DNA of 64,000 nt from an uncultured Lachnospiraceae bacterium (GTDB taxonomy: Bacteria; Bacillota; Clostridia; Lachnospirales; Lachnospiraceae). The notes beneath the pieces are model-generated. The model searched no databases. It was not told the origin of the DNA and saw nothing but the letters and a program-made list of their open reading frames with translations. The translations under genes were made by a program, and so were the position numbers. Location of the stretch: contig CAKRSV010000003.1 of NCBI GenBank assembly GCA_934401915.1, forward strand, positions 186,001 to 250,000, written 5' to 3'. Each line of letters starts with the position of its first letter. Position 1 is the first letter of the stretch. Shown here one piece after another: positions 27,809 through 37,688 of this stretch.

Positions 27809-29977
27809 ATGGAAAAGAAAAAGGGACTTTATCTTTTTGCAAACAGATTGATCAGACTGCTTGCGGCATGTGTCATTTTTGTGCTTTTTCTACACAGTAT
27901 ATTCAGTACAAGCTTTATCGGCTGGACGGAAAGCTACGGCGGAGGAATGCAGAAGCGGACGCTGAACATTGCAGACAGTCCGTTGAAGCATCTGATCGCT
28001 TATGCGTTGTTTTTGCTTGTGAGCTGGGGAATCTACAGGGGCTATGCCCGCCTCCGGGAAAAGGGGCGCTTTGGCGCAGTCTGTCCTGAAAAAGGGGTAA
28101 AGATCCTTTGTTTTATGGCATTTTTACTTGGAATGGTGTGGATCATGGTCACACAGCTTGCACCGGGAAATGACCCGGCGAAGATCTATGCGATCGCGAT
28201 GCAGTGGAGAATTGGAAATTTCAGCTCTTTTGCAGAGGGCGGATATCTGTTCCGCTATCCCTTTCAGTCCGGGATTGTGCTGTTTTACTATCTTTTGTCG
28301 TTTGTGACGGGAGTCGATAACTACGTTGGCCTGCAGCTGGTAAATGCGGTTGCGCTCGCTTTTATCTACTATTTTCTGGCGAAGCTGTCCTGGATGTTCT
28401 GGAAAAGCGATAAAAGGTTTCCTGTGCTGGCATGTCTTTCTACGATCCTCTGGATCCCGATGCTGTATTATACGACCTATCTCTACGGGGTCTTGCCGGG
28501 GATGGCCTTTGCACTTGCCGCAGTATATCAGATGCTGCGGTATCTGGAGTCGAAAAAGCTCCGCAATGGTATTGGGATGGCAGTCTGCATCGGGATCGCC
28601 ATTGTACTCAAGTCCAACTGCCTGATCTATCTGGTGGCAATGCTGTGTTTTCTTCTGTATGATATCCTGGAAACTTTACTGTACCACGGAAAAGAGGCGG
28701 GAAAGAAGTGGCTCATCTCTGCGCTGTGTATCGTGCTGTGTCTGGGAAGCTATCTGGGTTTTACAGCGGCTTATGAGAAGGCGACGGAAAAGATTTCCGG
28801 CTATGAACTGACGGACGGGGCGGCTATGGTGTCGTGGGTGGTCATGGGCTTGCAGGATTCGGAAAATGCAACGGGTCCGGGTGAATACAACGGGTATATC
28901 ATTGATATTTTCCAAAAGTATCATTATGACAGCAGGCTGATCAAGGATGCGTCGGTGACCGATATCCGGAAGATTCTGAAAAGAATGAGTGAAAATCCGC
29001 TGGACGACGGCGTCACTTTTTTTGCACAGAAGATGGCGTTTCAGTGGAACGATCCGACGTTTGCGGCGATAGAGCGGTCGCAGGAGCGGGAGTCTGCCGT
29101 TAAGATGCCTGCGCTTGTCGCCGGAATGATAGACGGACAGGAGAGCGTCTGGATCTCGGTCGCATTAAACGGCATACAAACACTGGTATGGATCGGCGTG
29201 CTGCTTTATCTGTATCTCCATCGGAAAAGTGAAAATCTATACGAATTGACCGGGATAGTCATTTTTCTGGGCGGATATCTGTTTCATTTTGCCTGGGAGT
29301 CGGGCGCGTCCTACACGCTGCCATATTTTCTGATCCTGATCCCCTATGCTGTGAAGGGACAGCTTGATCTTGTGCGCAGGATTGAGGTCAAAAGAAAGGC
29401 GTGGAAAGCCGGGACATTGCAGGAAAACAGGAGACAGTTCATCTCGGTTGCAACGGGTGTTGTACTGGCGGTGGTTTTTGTGCTGCTTCTTCGCACCACG
29501 AACCTGTTTTACGAGACGATCGCGCTGGATGACGGCAGCTATGCGAGGGAACAGTTTTATCACCGGGAAAAGACGGCGACTCTGGAAAATGGCAATTACG
29601 TGGTCTCGCCGATGGAAGATGCGGAAAGTTGTCTTGCGCATCAGGGAGAAATGGTCTGCGTCAAGGACGGGCAGCTTTCCGATGTACACATGGAAGGGAC
29701 GGACGAGGGCTGGATCTTCCGCTATCCGGATAACGAACAGGTGCTTGGTGCACGGGGAGAACGGCTGACTGTCTACATGGATGACGAGCTGAATATGTAT
29801 TACCAGCAGGATCCGGATGTCCGTTTTGTGTGGACGCTGAAAAAAGCGGAGGACGGGCAGAGTGTAGAAAACGTCTGGTTTATCCTGGTGGATGATTATG
29901 CGCTGACCTGGCGGTCCGGGAAGGTTGCGCTGGAAGCCTACAGCGGCGACCGTTCCCAGATGTGGCAGATCCGGTAA
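27809..29977 (+). CDS. GT-C-like multipass protein with C-terminal ricin-like tail
   Basis: A 722-residue membrane protein with about a dozen hydrophobic segments up to ~570. After an early segment comes QLAPGNDPAKIYAIAMQW, an extracytoplasmic acidic motif like that of PMT/ArnT-type transferases using polyprenyl-phosphate sugars. After the last membrane helix (VVLAVVFVLLLR) come ~150 residues ending ALEAYSGDRSQMWQIR, with the QxW motif of ricin-type lectin domains. This suggests transfer of sugar outside the membrane with a glycan-binding tail. Family assignment is by pattern only. Confidence 0.7.
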   Translation: MEKKKGLYLFANRLIRLLAACVIFVLFLHSIFSTSFIGWTESYGGGMQKRTLNIADSPLKHLIAYALFLLVSWGIYRGYARLREKGRFGAVCPEKGVKILCFMAFLLGMVWIMVTQLAPGNDPAKIYAIAMQWRIGNFSSFAEGGYLFRYPFQSGIVLFYYLLSFVTGVDNYVGLQLVNAVALAFIYYFLAKLSWMFWKSDKRFPVLACLSTILWIPMLYYTTYLYGVLPGMAFALAAVYQMLRYLESKKLRNGIGMAVCIGIAIVLKSNCLIYLVAMLCFLLYDILETLLYHGKEAGKKWLISALCIVLCLGSYLGFTAAYEKATEKISGYELTDGAAMVSWVVMGLQDSENATGPGEYNGYIIDIFQKYHYDSRLIKDASVTDIRKILKRMSENPLDDGVTFFAQKMAFQWNDPTFAAIERSQERESAVKMPALVAGMIDGQESVWISVALNGIQTLVWIGVLLYLYLHRKSENLYELTGIVIFLGGYLFHFAWESGASYTLPYFLILIPYAVKGQLDLVRRIEVKRKAWKAGTLQENRRQFISVATGVVLAVVFVLLLRTTNLFYETIALDDGSYAREQFYHREKTATLENGNYVVSPMEDAESCLAHQGEMVCVKDGQLSDVHMEGTDEGWIFRYPDNEQVLGARGERLTVYMDDELNMYYQQDPDVRFVWTLKKAEDGQSVENVWFILVDDYALTWRSGKVALEAYSGDRSQMWQIR

Positions 29978-29983
29978 AGCCGG

Positions 29984-31012
29984 TTATTTTTTGAGCAGCG
30001 CCAAAAGGATCAGAGGGTACAGATGCAGCCGGAATCCGTAGACGAAGAGCTTGTTGCGGATGCCGGTGATGTCTTTAATTTGAATAGCAGACAGGGCGTG
30101 ATTTATGTGAGGATTTCTTACCGTATCAAGGTAGAGCTGGCGTATCGTATGCAATTTTTCTTTGTTATGATACATCTCTTGCAAGAGTGGTAAACAGTAC
30201 AGCAGGGTTTGGTATACAGTGTAATAGGTGAGTTGAACGTTTAGTTCAGGATACTGTGTACAGTCTAAAACCTGGTCGATGGAATCCAAAAGGATAAATA
30301 ATTTCTGTAACTGCTCCTTTGTGATAACGCGACACATAGAGTTTATCCGACTGTAGTAATGATAAAATGCCTGGTCTATAAAGTATACGGAGTTTGCCTC
30401 CAGCATACAGGGATAAGTTACGAGAAAATCCTCTCCATTTTGTATTTCGTGAGGAACCTGTAGAAGATATTTTTCAAGAAGAGATCTGCGGAATATCTTA
30501 TTCCAGATATTTGGTGCGGCGCCAAAGGTAAAATAATGACCTGTATAAATAAGCTGAGGGTATATCTGGCTGCGCAGATGTTGTTTATCGTAATAACCGT
30601 AGGGAAAAGGAATGGAACAGTTTTTTGTCTTTGTTGGCATAACAGCAAGAAAATCACAGTGAACGATATCAACATCATACTGCATGGCAATGTGACACAT
30701 TTCAAAGTACATTTTTACATCAATGGTGTCATCACTATCGACAAAAGCACAATAATTACCGGTAGATAGACGAAAACCCGCCTGTCTTGCAGCAGGAAGT
30801 CCTCCGTTTGGCTGATGCAGGACGCGCACACGCGGATTCCGGGCGGCATATTCATCGCAGATGGCGGGACAACGGTCGGTAGAGCCGTCGTCGACCAGGA
30901 TTACTTCATAGTCGTCAAAGGTCTGGGCGAGAATGCTGTCTACACAGTCGCGAAGATAAGCCTCTGCGTTATATACAGGTACGATAACACTCAAAAAAGG
31001 GGTAGCAGACAT
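29984..31012 (-). CDS. GT2 family glycosyltransferase
   Basis: A 342-residue transferase with FLSVIVPVYNAEAYLRDCVDS, ILVDDGSTDRCP and the DxD motif in AFVDSDDTID. GGAG five bases before ATG 31012 sets the start; an earlier in-frame ATG has no ribosome site. The C-terminal half is helical and lacks membrane segments. It runs opposite to its neighbours and shares a divergent promoter region with the GT4 gene. Lower GC in its middle than the adjacent genes hints at separate origin. Confidence 0.9.
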   Translation of the reverse strand: MSATPFLSVIVPVYNAEAYLRDCVDSILAQTFDDYEVILVDDGSTDRCPAICDEYAARNPRVRVLHQPNGGLPAARQAGFRLSTGNYCAFVDSDDTIDVKMYFEMCHIAMQYDVDIVHCDFLAVMPTKTKNCSIPFPYGYYDKQHLRSQIYPQLIYTGHYFTFGAAPNIWNKIFRRSLLEKYLLQVPHEIQNGEDFLVTYPCMLEANSVYFIDQAFYHYYSRINSMCRVITKEQLQKLFILLDSIDQVLDCTQYPELNVQLTYYTVYQTLLYCLPLLQEMYHNKEKLHTIRQLYLDTVRNPHINHALSAIQIKDITGIRNKLFVYGFRLHLYPLILLALLKK

Positions 31013-31116
31013 AAGATCTCCATTCTGGGGCGCATGGACGATTCCGGACACATCCGCGGCGCTCCCGCGTGGACGGCCGGTGTAATAAAATCGCCGCACA
31101 AACTCAAGTATAGTTC

Positions 31117-31168
31117 ATTATAGCGGGGAGAGTGCAGATTTGTAAATATCCACGGGAAATGTTATAGT
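31117..31168. promoter_or_regulatory. Divergent promoters sharing one -35 region
   Basis: Plus strand: TTGTAA (31140-31145), 17 bp, TATAGT (31163-31168) with extended TGT, for the GT4 gene. Minus strand: TTTACA (31146-31141), 18 bp, TATAAT (31122-31117), for the GT2 gene. The two -35 hexamers overlap by five bases, so both cannot be bound at once. Confidence 0.6.
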
Positions 31169-31223
31169 GTAACGGGGAGCGGAACTGTTTTATATACAAG
31201 ATACAAGCGAAATCGAGGAGCGT

Positions 31224-32282
31224 ATGAAAAAGATTGTATTTGTGATTCCAAATATGACAGGTGGCGGGACAGAACGGGTCATCTCCCTGCTGTCCGACCA
31301 GTATGTCAAGATGGGATTTGAAGTGGCGATCATGCAGTTTGCAGGGTATCAGCATGCCTATGAGCTGAATGAAAAGGTGGAGGATTTTTGTATCGCGCCG
31401 CAGTCGCACAGAAATCCGGTCACCATGATCCGCCGCATTGTGGATATGAGACGCTATTACAGGGAGAATCCTGACTGCTATATTTTTGCATTCTGTGTCA
31501 ATGGAACGGTTTTTTCGGTACTGGCAACCCTTGGAAGGAAACGGCATCTGCTTGTTGCGGAACGGAGCAGCCCGCTTAGCTGCAAAGAACCGCGGATCCG
31601 GAACTGGGCATACCGGTACGCGGACAGGATTGCTTTTCAGACGCCGGACGGGATCCGCTTTTTCCAAAAGCAGATCGCAGATAAGGCAGTGATCATCCCG
31701 AACGCAGTAGCCGGGGACGTGCCGGAGCGATATACCGGAAAGCGGAGCAAAAGGATCGCGTCGGTAGGGCGGCTTGGAAAAGAAAAGAACCACAGGCTTT
31801 TGCTGGAGGCATTTGCGCTGTTCCGAAAAAAGATTACGGATTACGAGCTTCATGTTTACGGAGAGGGAGAGCTGGAGCAGGAGCTGAAAAGCTACGCAAA
31901 GGTGCTTGGAATCTCCGAGGCGGTCGTCTGGCATGGCTTTTGCCCGAATGCCAGAAACGAGATCGTGGATTTTGGAATGTTTGTGCTGCCTTCCGATTAC
32001 GAGGGGATTTCAAACTCGATGGTGGAGGCGCTTGGAATGGGGATTCCGACTATTGCGACGGACTGTCCGATCGGAGGAGCCAGGACCTATATCGAGGATG
32101 GCGTCAACGGCCTGCTGGTTCCAGTGGGGGATAAGGACGCCATGGCAAAGGCAATGGAACGGATCGCGCTGGACGGAGATTTCGCGGAAAGGCTTTCCGT
32201 CAACGCGGCAAAGATACGAGAAAAATATTCGATGGAGAACATAGCAAAACAGTTTTTGGAGGCGGCGGGAATCCATGAATAA
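31224..32282 (+). CDS. GT4 family glycosyltransferase
   Basis: A 352-residue GT-B fold transferase. The N-terminal domain has VIPNMTGGGTERVI; the C-terminal donor domain has SVGRLGKEKNHRLLLEAF, HGFCPNAR and the EX7E-type region PSDYEGISNSMVEALGMGIPTIATD. GAGGAG directly precedes ATG. It overlaps the next gene by eight bases, so they are cotranscribed and probably act on the same polymer. The sugar is not predictable. Confidence 0.95.
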   Translation: MKKIVFVIPNMTGGGTERVISLLSDQYVKMGFEVAIMQFAGYQHAYELNEKVEDFCIAPQSHRNPVTMIRRIVDMRRYYRENPDCYIFAFCVNGTVFSVLATLGRKRHLLVAERSSPLSCKEPRIRNWAYRYADRIAFQTPDGIRFFQKQIADKAVIIPNAVAGDVPERYTGKRSKRIASVGRLGKEKNHRLLLEAFALFRKKITDYELHVYGEGELEQELKSYAKVLGISEAVVWHGFCPNARNEIVDFGMFVLPSDYEGISNSMVEALGMGIPTIATDCPIGGARTYIEDGVNGLLVPVGDKDAMAKAMERIALDGDFAERLSVNAAKIREKYSMENIAKQFLEAAGIHE

Positions 32283-33216
32283 TCTGACCATATTGACGCC
32301 CACATACAACCGGGCTTCCCATTTGCGAAAGCTGTATGACAGCCTTACCGGGCAGACGGATTCTGATTTTGAATGGCTGGTCGTAGACGACGGGAGCACG
32401 GATGAGACACAGGAGCTGCTGGAGGAACTGATGCAGGAGCATCGGCTTCAGATGCGTGTCCTCAGGCAGGAGAACGGCGGAAAGCACAGAGCGCTGAACC
32501 GTGGGATCGCGCAGATCGAGACAGAGCTGACGTTTCTCGTGGACAGCGACGATTATCTGCCGCCGGAGGCAGTGGAGACGATACACAGATACCATGAAAA
32601 ATATTACGAAACCTTCTGTAAAAGCATAGCGGTGAAGGACGCCCGTGATATACCAGAAAATGACGGGAATGTCATTTTGTGCGGCTACAGTTTTTTGCGC
32701 TGTCATGCGGATGGCAGAGTGAACACCGCGTATTTCCCGGAGGACGAGATGATCGGAACGTACCGGGATGTGCGGATTAACGGGAATATCGGCGGAGACA
32801 AGGCGGAGGTTTTTTATACGGAAATCCTGAAGCGGTATCCGTTTCCGACGTTTGAAGGAGAAAAATTTCTGCCGGAGGATCTGGTGTGGATGCGTATGTC
32901 GGGACCGTACCGGATGGTGCATATCAACGAAAACATCTACACCTGCGATTACCTCGAGGGCGGTCTGACGAAGTCGGGACACCGGATGAAGGTCCATTCG
33001 CCGAGGGGAATGATGCTTCGCTCCCAGGTATATCTGGAGGACTCGGCGGTGCATTTTCGAGTAAGACTGAAGATGATGCTGCTCTATCAGATCTATGGAC
33101 GGTTTGCGGGGATGAAGCTTGGCAGACAGCTTTCCGGTGTGTCACGGAAAGGACTGTTCGCAGCCTGTATTCTTCCCTCCTGTCTGATCTATCTCAAGTG
33201 GAAAAAAGAAGGATAA
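32275..33216 (+). CDS. GT2 family glycosyltransferase
   Basis: A 313-residue transferase with LTILTPTYNRASHLRKLYDSL, WLVVDDGSTDET and DSDD in TFLVDSDDYLPPEA. The start overlaps the end of the GT4 gene, with GGAGG inside that gene as ribosome site. Probably a cytoplasmic side-chain or backbone transferase in the same operon. Confidence 0.93.
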   Translation: MNNLTILTPTYNRASHLRKLYDSLTGQTDSDFEWLVVDDGSTDETQELLEELMQEHRLQMRVLRQENGGKHRALNRGIAQIETELTFLVDSDDYLPPEAVETIHRYHEKYYETFCKSIAVKDARDIPENDGNVILCGYSFLRCHADGRVNTAYFPEDEMIGTYRDVRINGNIGGDKAEVFYTEILKRYPFPTFEGEKFLPEDLVWMRMSGPYRMVHINENIYTCDYLEGGLTKSGHRMKVHSPRGMMLRSQVYLEDSAVHFRVRLKMMLLYQIYGRFAGMKLGRQLSGVSRKGLFAACILPSCLIYLKWKKEG

Positions 33217-33246
33217 CTATCGCAATTAGCGGAGAGGTTTGCTATA

Positions 33247-34185
33247 ATGAGAATAAATGTGGCATTTTGCTTTGATGAAAATTTGATGCGGCAGGTGCGG
33301 GTGACGGTCGCGGCGCTTCTGGATGCGCGCACGGACAAAACGACGCATTACGACATTTACTGCGTATGTACGAAGGAGGCGGCGGAAGCCCAAACATATC
33401 TGGATGATATTGTAAAAAAGCGCGACCTGGAATCAGAACTGTACTTCATTGATATTAAAAATGCGTATGAGAAAGCATATGAAGTGCGCGGTATCTCATC
33501 GGGAGCGTACCTGCGTTTGGAACTGCCACGGCTGCTTCCGAAGGTGGATAAGATCCTATATCTGGACATTGACACATTTGTGAGAGGGGGGCTGGAGAGC
33601 CTCTGGCAGATTGAACTGAAAGACTATCTGCTTGCCGGGGTGAAGGCTGCTGTAAATATAACAGATAAATGGGAATGGAACAGCGACAGACCATATTGGG
33701 GGATGTTGAAAGATATGAAAGGAAAGTACGTGAATTCCGGCGTGCTTTTGATGAATCTGGCTAAAATGAGGGAACGTCAGATGGAATGTCAATGGAATGA
33801 ACTTGCGAAGATCCGGCTGTACTATCAGGATCAGGACATTCTCAATATCACCTGTCAGGGCGCGATCTATCACCTGCCGCCGGAGTACAACCGTTTTGCG
33901 TACTTCCCAGATGAGGAATACCGGCAGTTTGTGGAGGAAGGGATGTACACGCAGGAGGAATGTGAAAAGGCGGTACACAGGCCGACCATCATTCACTATG
34001 CGGGGGACAAACCCTGGAAACGCTATGATGGCAACCTCTGCAGCCTGTGGTGGGACTATGTGAACAGCCAGCAGGATTTAAAGGGACTGTTCGATGAGGC
34101 GAAGGCGCGCAGATATCATGGTCCGACGTTCTGGGAAAAAGTTGTGCGCAGAATCAAAAAGATATTAAGTAAGGAAAAGCTGTAG
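33247..34185 (+). CDS. GT8 family glycosyltransferase
   Basis: A 312-residue retaining transferase of the LPS-galactosyl/glucosyl type: INVAFCFDENLMRQVRVTVAALL at the start, DID in KILYLDIDTFV for metal-nucleotide binding, and NSGVLLMNLAKMR. HYAGDKPWK near the C-terminus is a further GT8 signature. The ATG lies inside a perfect TATAAT, which is probably chance since the N-terminus fits the family. GGAGAGG precedes it. ugd follows in the same direction. Confidence 0.93.
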   Translation: MRINVAFCFDENLMRQVRVTVAALLDARTDKTTHYDIYCVCTKEAAEAQTYLDDIVKKRDLESELYFIDIKNAYEKAYEVRGISSGAYLRLELPRLLPKVDKILYLDIDTFVRGGLESLWQIELKDYLLAGVKAAVNITDKWEWNSDRPYWGMLKDMKGKYVNSGVLLMNLAKMRERQMECQWNELAKIRLYYQDQDILNITCQGAIYHLPPEYNRFAYFPDEEYRQFVEEGMYTQEECEKAVHRPTIIHYAGDKPWKRYDGNLCSLWWDYVNSQQDLKGLFDEAKARRYHGPTFWEKVVRRIKKILSKEKL

Positions 34186-34214
34186 ATCAGGAAACTTAGG
34201 AGGAGCAGAACAGC

Positions 34215-35528
34215 ATGAAAATAGCAGTAGCGGGAACTGGATATGTAGGACTGGTGGCAGGCGTATGCTTTGCAGAAAAGGGGCACGACGTTACCTGTGT
34301 GGATGTTGATGAAAGCAAGGTAAAAATGATGGAGGCGGGTATCACGCCGATCTATGAAGAAGGTCTGCAGGAGCTGATGCAGAAGAACAATGCGGTGGGA
34401 AGACTGCATTATACGACAGATTATCAGAGAGCCTACAAGGATGCAGAGGTCATTTTTATCGGAGTCGGGACGCCGGAGCAGCCGGACGGTTCAGCAAATC
34501 TGAGTTATATCGCAACCGTTTCGCGGCAGATCGCAGAGTCGGTGGAAAGAGACTGTCTGGTTGTGGTGAAATCGACGGTGCCTGTGGGTACAAACGATAA
34601 GGTAGACCAGTTTATCCATGATTTTCTGATGCGTGATGTGAAGGTGGAGGTTGCCTCCAACCCGGAATTCCTTGCACAGGGTTCTGCGGTACATGACACG
34701 CTCCATGCGGCGCGTATCATTATCGGAACAGAGAGTAAGGAAGCAGAAGCGACACTGAAAAAGGTATATGAGCCGTTCGGGCTTCCGATCGTATCCGTCA
34801 ACAGAAGATCCGCAGAGATGATCAAATACGCCTGCAATGATTTTCTGGCGCTCAAGATCTCTTATATGAACGATATCGCGAATCTGTGCGAGCTGGTAGG
34901 GGCCGATATTGAGGCTGTTGCGGAAGGCATGAGCTACGATGCGAGGATCGGGGCAAACTTTTTGAGAGCGGGCATAGGCTATGGCGGAAGCTGTTTTCCG
35001 AAGGATACAAAGGCGCTCAAATATCTGGCAAGACAGAATGGCTATGAGCTGAAAACAGTAGAGGCAGCAGTCGATGTGAATGCGAAGCAGAAGACGAGAC
35101 TCTACGATAAGGCATGCCGGAGAATGATCACATTCCAGGGCTTGAAGGTTGCCGTGCTCGGACTTGCCTTTAAGCCCGGAACGGACGATCTCAGGGAGGC
35201 TCCGTCGATCGACAATGTGAAACTGCTTCTGGAGCAGGGCGCAGAGATCATCGCGTATGATCCGGTAGCGGCAGACAATTTTAAAAAGCGGTTTCCGGAA
35301 GGACCGATCGCAAAGGGAAGCATCCGCTATGTGGAGGATCCGCAGGAAGCCTTAACCGGTGCGAACATCTGCTTTATTTTTACAGAGTGGAAAGAGATCA
35401 AAGCGGTACCGGCGGCGGCTTACAAAGAAAAGATGCGTATCCCGCTGGTATATGACGGCCGGAATATCTACAGACCGCAGGAGATGGCAGAGGCAGGCAT
35501 CGAATATTACAGCATTGGCAGAAAATAA
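34215..35528 (+). CDS. ugd: UDP-glucose 6-dehydrogenase
   Basis: Oxidises UDP-glucose to UDP-glucuronate with two NAD+. The 437 residues have the Rossmann start KIAVAGTGYVGLVAGVCFAEKG and the catalytic Cys in GIGYGGSCFPKDTKALK. AGGAGG precedes the ATG at about 10 bases. It is followed by the nucleotide-sugar epimerase, so uronic acid is a likely component of the polymer made by this island. Confidence 0.97.
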   Translation: MKIAVAGTGYVGLVAGVCFAEKGHDVTCVDVDESKVKMMEAGITPIYEEGLQELMQKNNAVGRLHYTTDYQRAYKDAEVIFIGVGTPEQPDGSANLSYIATVSRQIAESVERDCLVVVKSTVPVGTNDKVDQFIHDFLMRDVKVEVASNPEFLAQGSAVHDTLHAARIIIGTESKEAEATLKKVYEPFGLPIVSVNRRSAEMIKYACNDFLALKISYMNDIANLCELVGADIEAVAEGMSYDARIGANFLRAGIGYGGSCFPKDTKALKYLARQNGYELKTVEAAVDVNAKQKTRLYDKACRRMITFQGLKVAVLGLAFKPGTDDLREAPSIDNVKLLLEQGAEIIAYDPVAADNFKKRFPEGPIAKGSIRYVEDPQEALTGANICFIFTEWKEIKAVPAAAYKEKMRIPLVYDGRNIYRPQEMAEAGIEYYSIGRK

Positions 35529-35551
35529 AAAGAAAAAGAAGGAATACGGTA

Positions 35552-36547
35552 ATGAACCAACTTGATCTTTCCAAAACCTATCTGATCACGGGAGGCGCCG
35601 GTTTTATCGGCTTTCATCTCTCAAAAAGCCTGCTGGAAAAGGGCGCGCAGGTGATCGGGTTCGACAATCTGAATGATTATTACGAGGTCAGTCTGAAAGA
35701 GGCGAGGCTTGCGATTTTGCAGCAGTATGGATCCTATCGCTTTATCAAGGGAGATCTGGCAGACAATGCAGATGTATTTCGCATCTTTCAGGAATATCAT
35801 CCGCAGATCGTAGTAAATCTCGGAGCGCAGGCGGGGGTCCGATACAGCATTGACAATCCGGAAGCGTATATGCAGTCGAATATGATGGGATTCTTTCACA
35901 TACTGGAGGCATGCCGCTATTTTCCGGTAGAGCATCTGGTGTATGCGTCGTCCAGCTCTGTCTATGGAGGAAACGAGAAAGTTCCGTTTTCCACGCAGGA
36001 TAAGGTGGATGAGCCGGTCAGCCTGTATGCGGCGACCAAGAAGTCTAATGAGCTGATGGCGCATGTTTACAGCAAGCTGTATTCCATACCGACTACCGGA
36101 CTTCGTTTCTTTACAGTATACGGTCCGTTCGGAAGACCGGATATGGCGTACTTTAAATTCACGAATAAGATCCTGGCAGGCGAGCCGATCCAGATCTACA
36201 ATAACGGCGATATGTACCGTGATTTCACGTATGTGGACGACATTGTCAAGGGCATAGAATGTATGCTTTGCACGCCGCCAAAGCCAAACAGTAAGGGCGT
36301 GCAATATAAACTTTACAATATTGGGAACAATAAACCGGAAAAGCTGATGGACTTTATTGAAACACTGGAAAGCTGCCTGGGATGTACGGCGAAGAAGGAG
36401 TTTTTGCCGATGCAGCCGGGGGATGTGTATCAGACGTATGCGGATGTCAGCGAGCTGATGCAGGATTTTGATTTTAAACCCGATACCCCGATAAAAGATG
36501 GACTTGGCAGATTTGTTGCCTGGTACAGGGAGTATTACAAACGGTAG
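35552..36547 (+). CDS. NAD-dependent epimerase, UDP-glucuronate 4-epimerase-like
   Basis: An extended SDR enzyme of 331 residues with the NAD-binding GGAGFIGFHL and the YxxxK catalytic pair in SLYAATKKSNE. FDNLNDYYEVSLKEARL and AQAGVRYSIDNP are the features of UDP-glucuronate 4-epimerases, which give UDP-galacturonate. Directly after ugd, which supplies the substrate. Other UDP-sugar epimerase activity is possible. Confidence 0.9.
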   Translation: MNQLDLSKTYLITGGAGFIGFHLSKSLLEKGAQVIGFDNLNDYYEVSLKEARLAILQQYGSYRFIKGDLADNADVFRIFQEYHPQIVVNLGAQAGVRYSIDNPEAYMQSNMMGFFHILEACRYFPVEHLVYASSSSVYGGNEKVPFSTQDKVDEPVSLYAATKKSNELMAHVYSKLYSIPTTGLRFFTVYGPFGRPDMAYFKFTNKILAGEPIQIYNNGDMYRDFTYVDDIVKGIECMLCTPPKPNSKGVQYKLYNIGNNKPEKLMDFIETLESCLGCTAKKEFLPMQPGDVYQTYADVSELMQDFDFKPDTPIKDGLGRFVAWYREYYKR

Positions 36548-36646
36548 GGCGAGCATGTTGCAGACTGCAATGCAGATAGATAATCCCGGATGGAAAACAG
36601 AATTTCCGGAGTGGACAGAGAGAAACCGACAGGGAGTCAGAAACAG

Positions 36647-37660
36647 ATGGAACAACAGAACACAGCTACTATAAACAGGATACAGGAGAAAAAAGAGCGG
36701 GAAATCCCGGTGCTGTATCTTGTCGTACCCTGCTATAACGAGGAAGAAGTCGTGGAAAAGACGGCGCAGGTGATGGGAGAAAAACTTCACCGGCTACAGC
36801 AGGAAGGTAAGATAAAAAAGGGCAGCAAGATCATGTTTGTCAACGATGGCAGCAAGGATGAAACGCTTCATCTGCTGTATCAGATTTCAGCAAAGAGCGC
36901 GATATATTCGGTGGTGAGTCTCAGCGGAAATTACGGACACCAGAGCGCGATCCTTGCGGGAATGATGATGGCGAGAAAATATGCGGATGCCGTAGTGACG
37001 ATCGACGCGGATCTGCAGCAGGATATCGAAGCGCTTGACAAATTCCTGGAGTGTTATCAGAAGGGAAGCGACGTAGTCTACGGAGTGCGCAACGACCGCC
37101 ATTCCGACGGAGCTTTTAAGAAATCAACGGCGACTGCCTACTATAAGCTGATGCACCTGCTGGGGAGCAACGTTATCACCAACCATGCGGATTACCGGTT
37201 GATGTCTAAGAGAGCGCTGGATGCGCTGGCTGAGTACAAGGAGACAAACCTTTTCCTCAGAGGACTGATCCCTACGATGGGATTCCCCTCAGACATTGTA
37301 TATTTTGACGTGAAGGCGAGAGAGGCCGGGCATTCCAAATATACCCTGAACAAGATGGTCACGCTGGCGATGGACGGCATCACCTCCATGAGCGTCAGAC
37401 CGCTTCGGATGATCAGCGGACTTGGTTTTCTGGTTTTTGTGTTCAGCCTTGTCATGTGCGTGATCAGTCTTGTGGACTGGGTAAACGGCAACAATGTGCC
37501 GGGTTATACGACAACGCTGATCGTTTCGCTTCTGATCGGTGGCGTGACGCTGCTTTCTCTGGGGATTATCGGCGAGTATATCGGCAAGATCTATATGGAG
37601 ACAAAGCACCGGCCAAGGTATATTATTGATACGTTTGTGTGGAAGGAAGACGAGGAGTAG
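36647..37660 (+). CDS. Polyprenyl-phosphate sugar synthase-like GT2 (GtrB/DPM type)
   Basis: Transfers a sugar from a nucleotide donor to undecaprenyl phosphate, making a lipid-linked donor. The catalytic domain has YLVVPCYNEEEVVEKT, MFVNDGSKDET and DADLQQD; two C-terminal membrane segments follow near the end (LGFLVFVFSLVMCVISLV and a Thr/Leu-rich helix). Start chosen by AGGGAG ten bases before ATG 36647; an in-frame ATG at 36590 lacks a ribosome site. Next to a YdjC-type deacetylase, recalling the ArnC and ArnD pair. Confidence 0.9.
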   Translation: MEQQNTATINRIQEKKEREIPVLYLVVPCYNEEEVVEKTAQVMGEKLHRLQQEGKIKKGSKIMFVNDGSKDETLHLLYQISAKSAIYSVVSLSGNYGHQSAILAGMMMARKYADAVVTIDADLQQDIEALDKFLECYQKGSDVVYGVRNDRHSDGAFKKSTATAYYKLMHLLGSNVITNHADYRLMSKRALDALAEYKETNLFLRGLIPTMGFPSDIVYFDVKAREAGHSKYTLNKMVTLAMDGITSMSVRPLRMISGLGFLVFVFSLVMCVISLVDWVNGNNVPGYTTTLIVSLLIGGVTLLSLGIIGEYIGKIYMETKHRPRYIIDTFVWKEDEE

Positions 37661-37688
37661 AACAGTAGTATAGAAAGGTCAGAAGAGC

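Noticed and set aside
33243..33248. TATAAT overlapping the GT8 start codon
   Set aside because: No -35 box, and using it would remove the family's conserved N-terminus.
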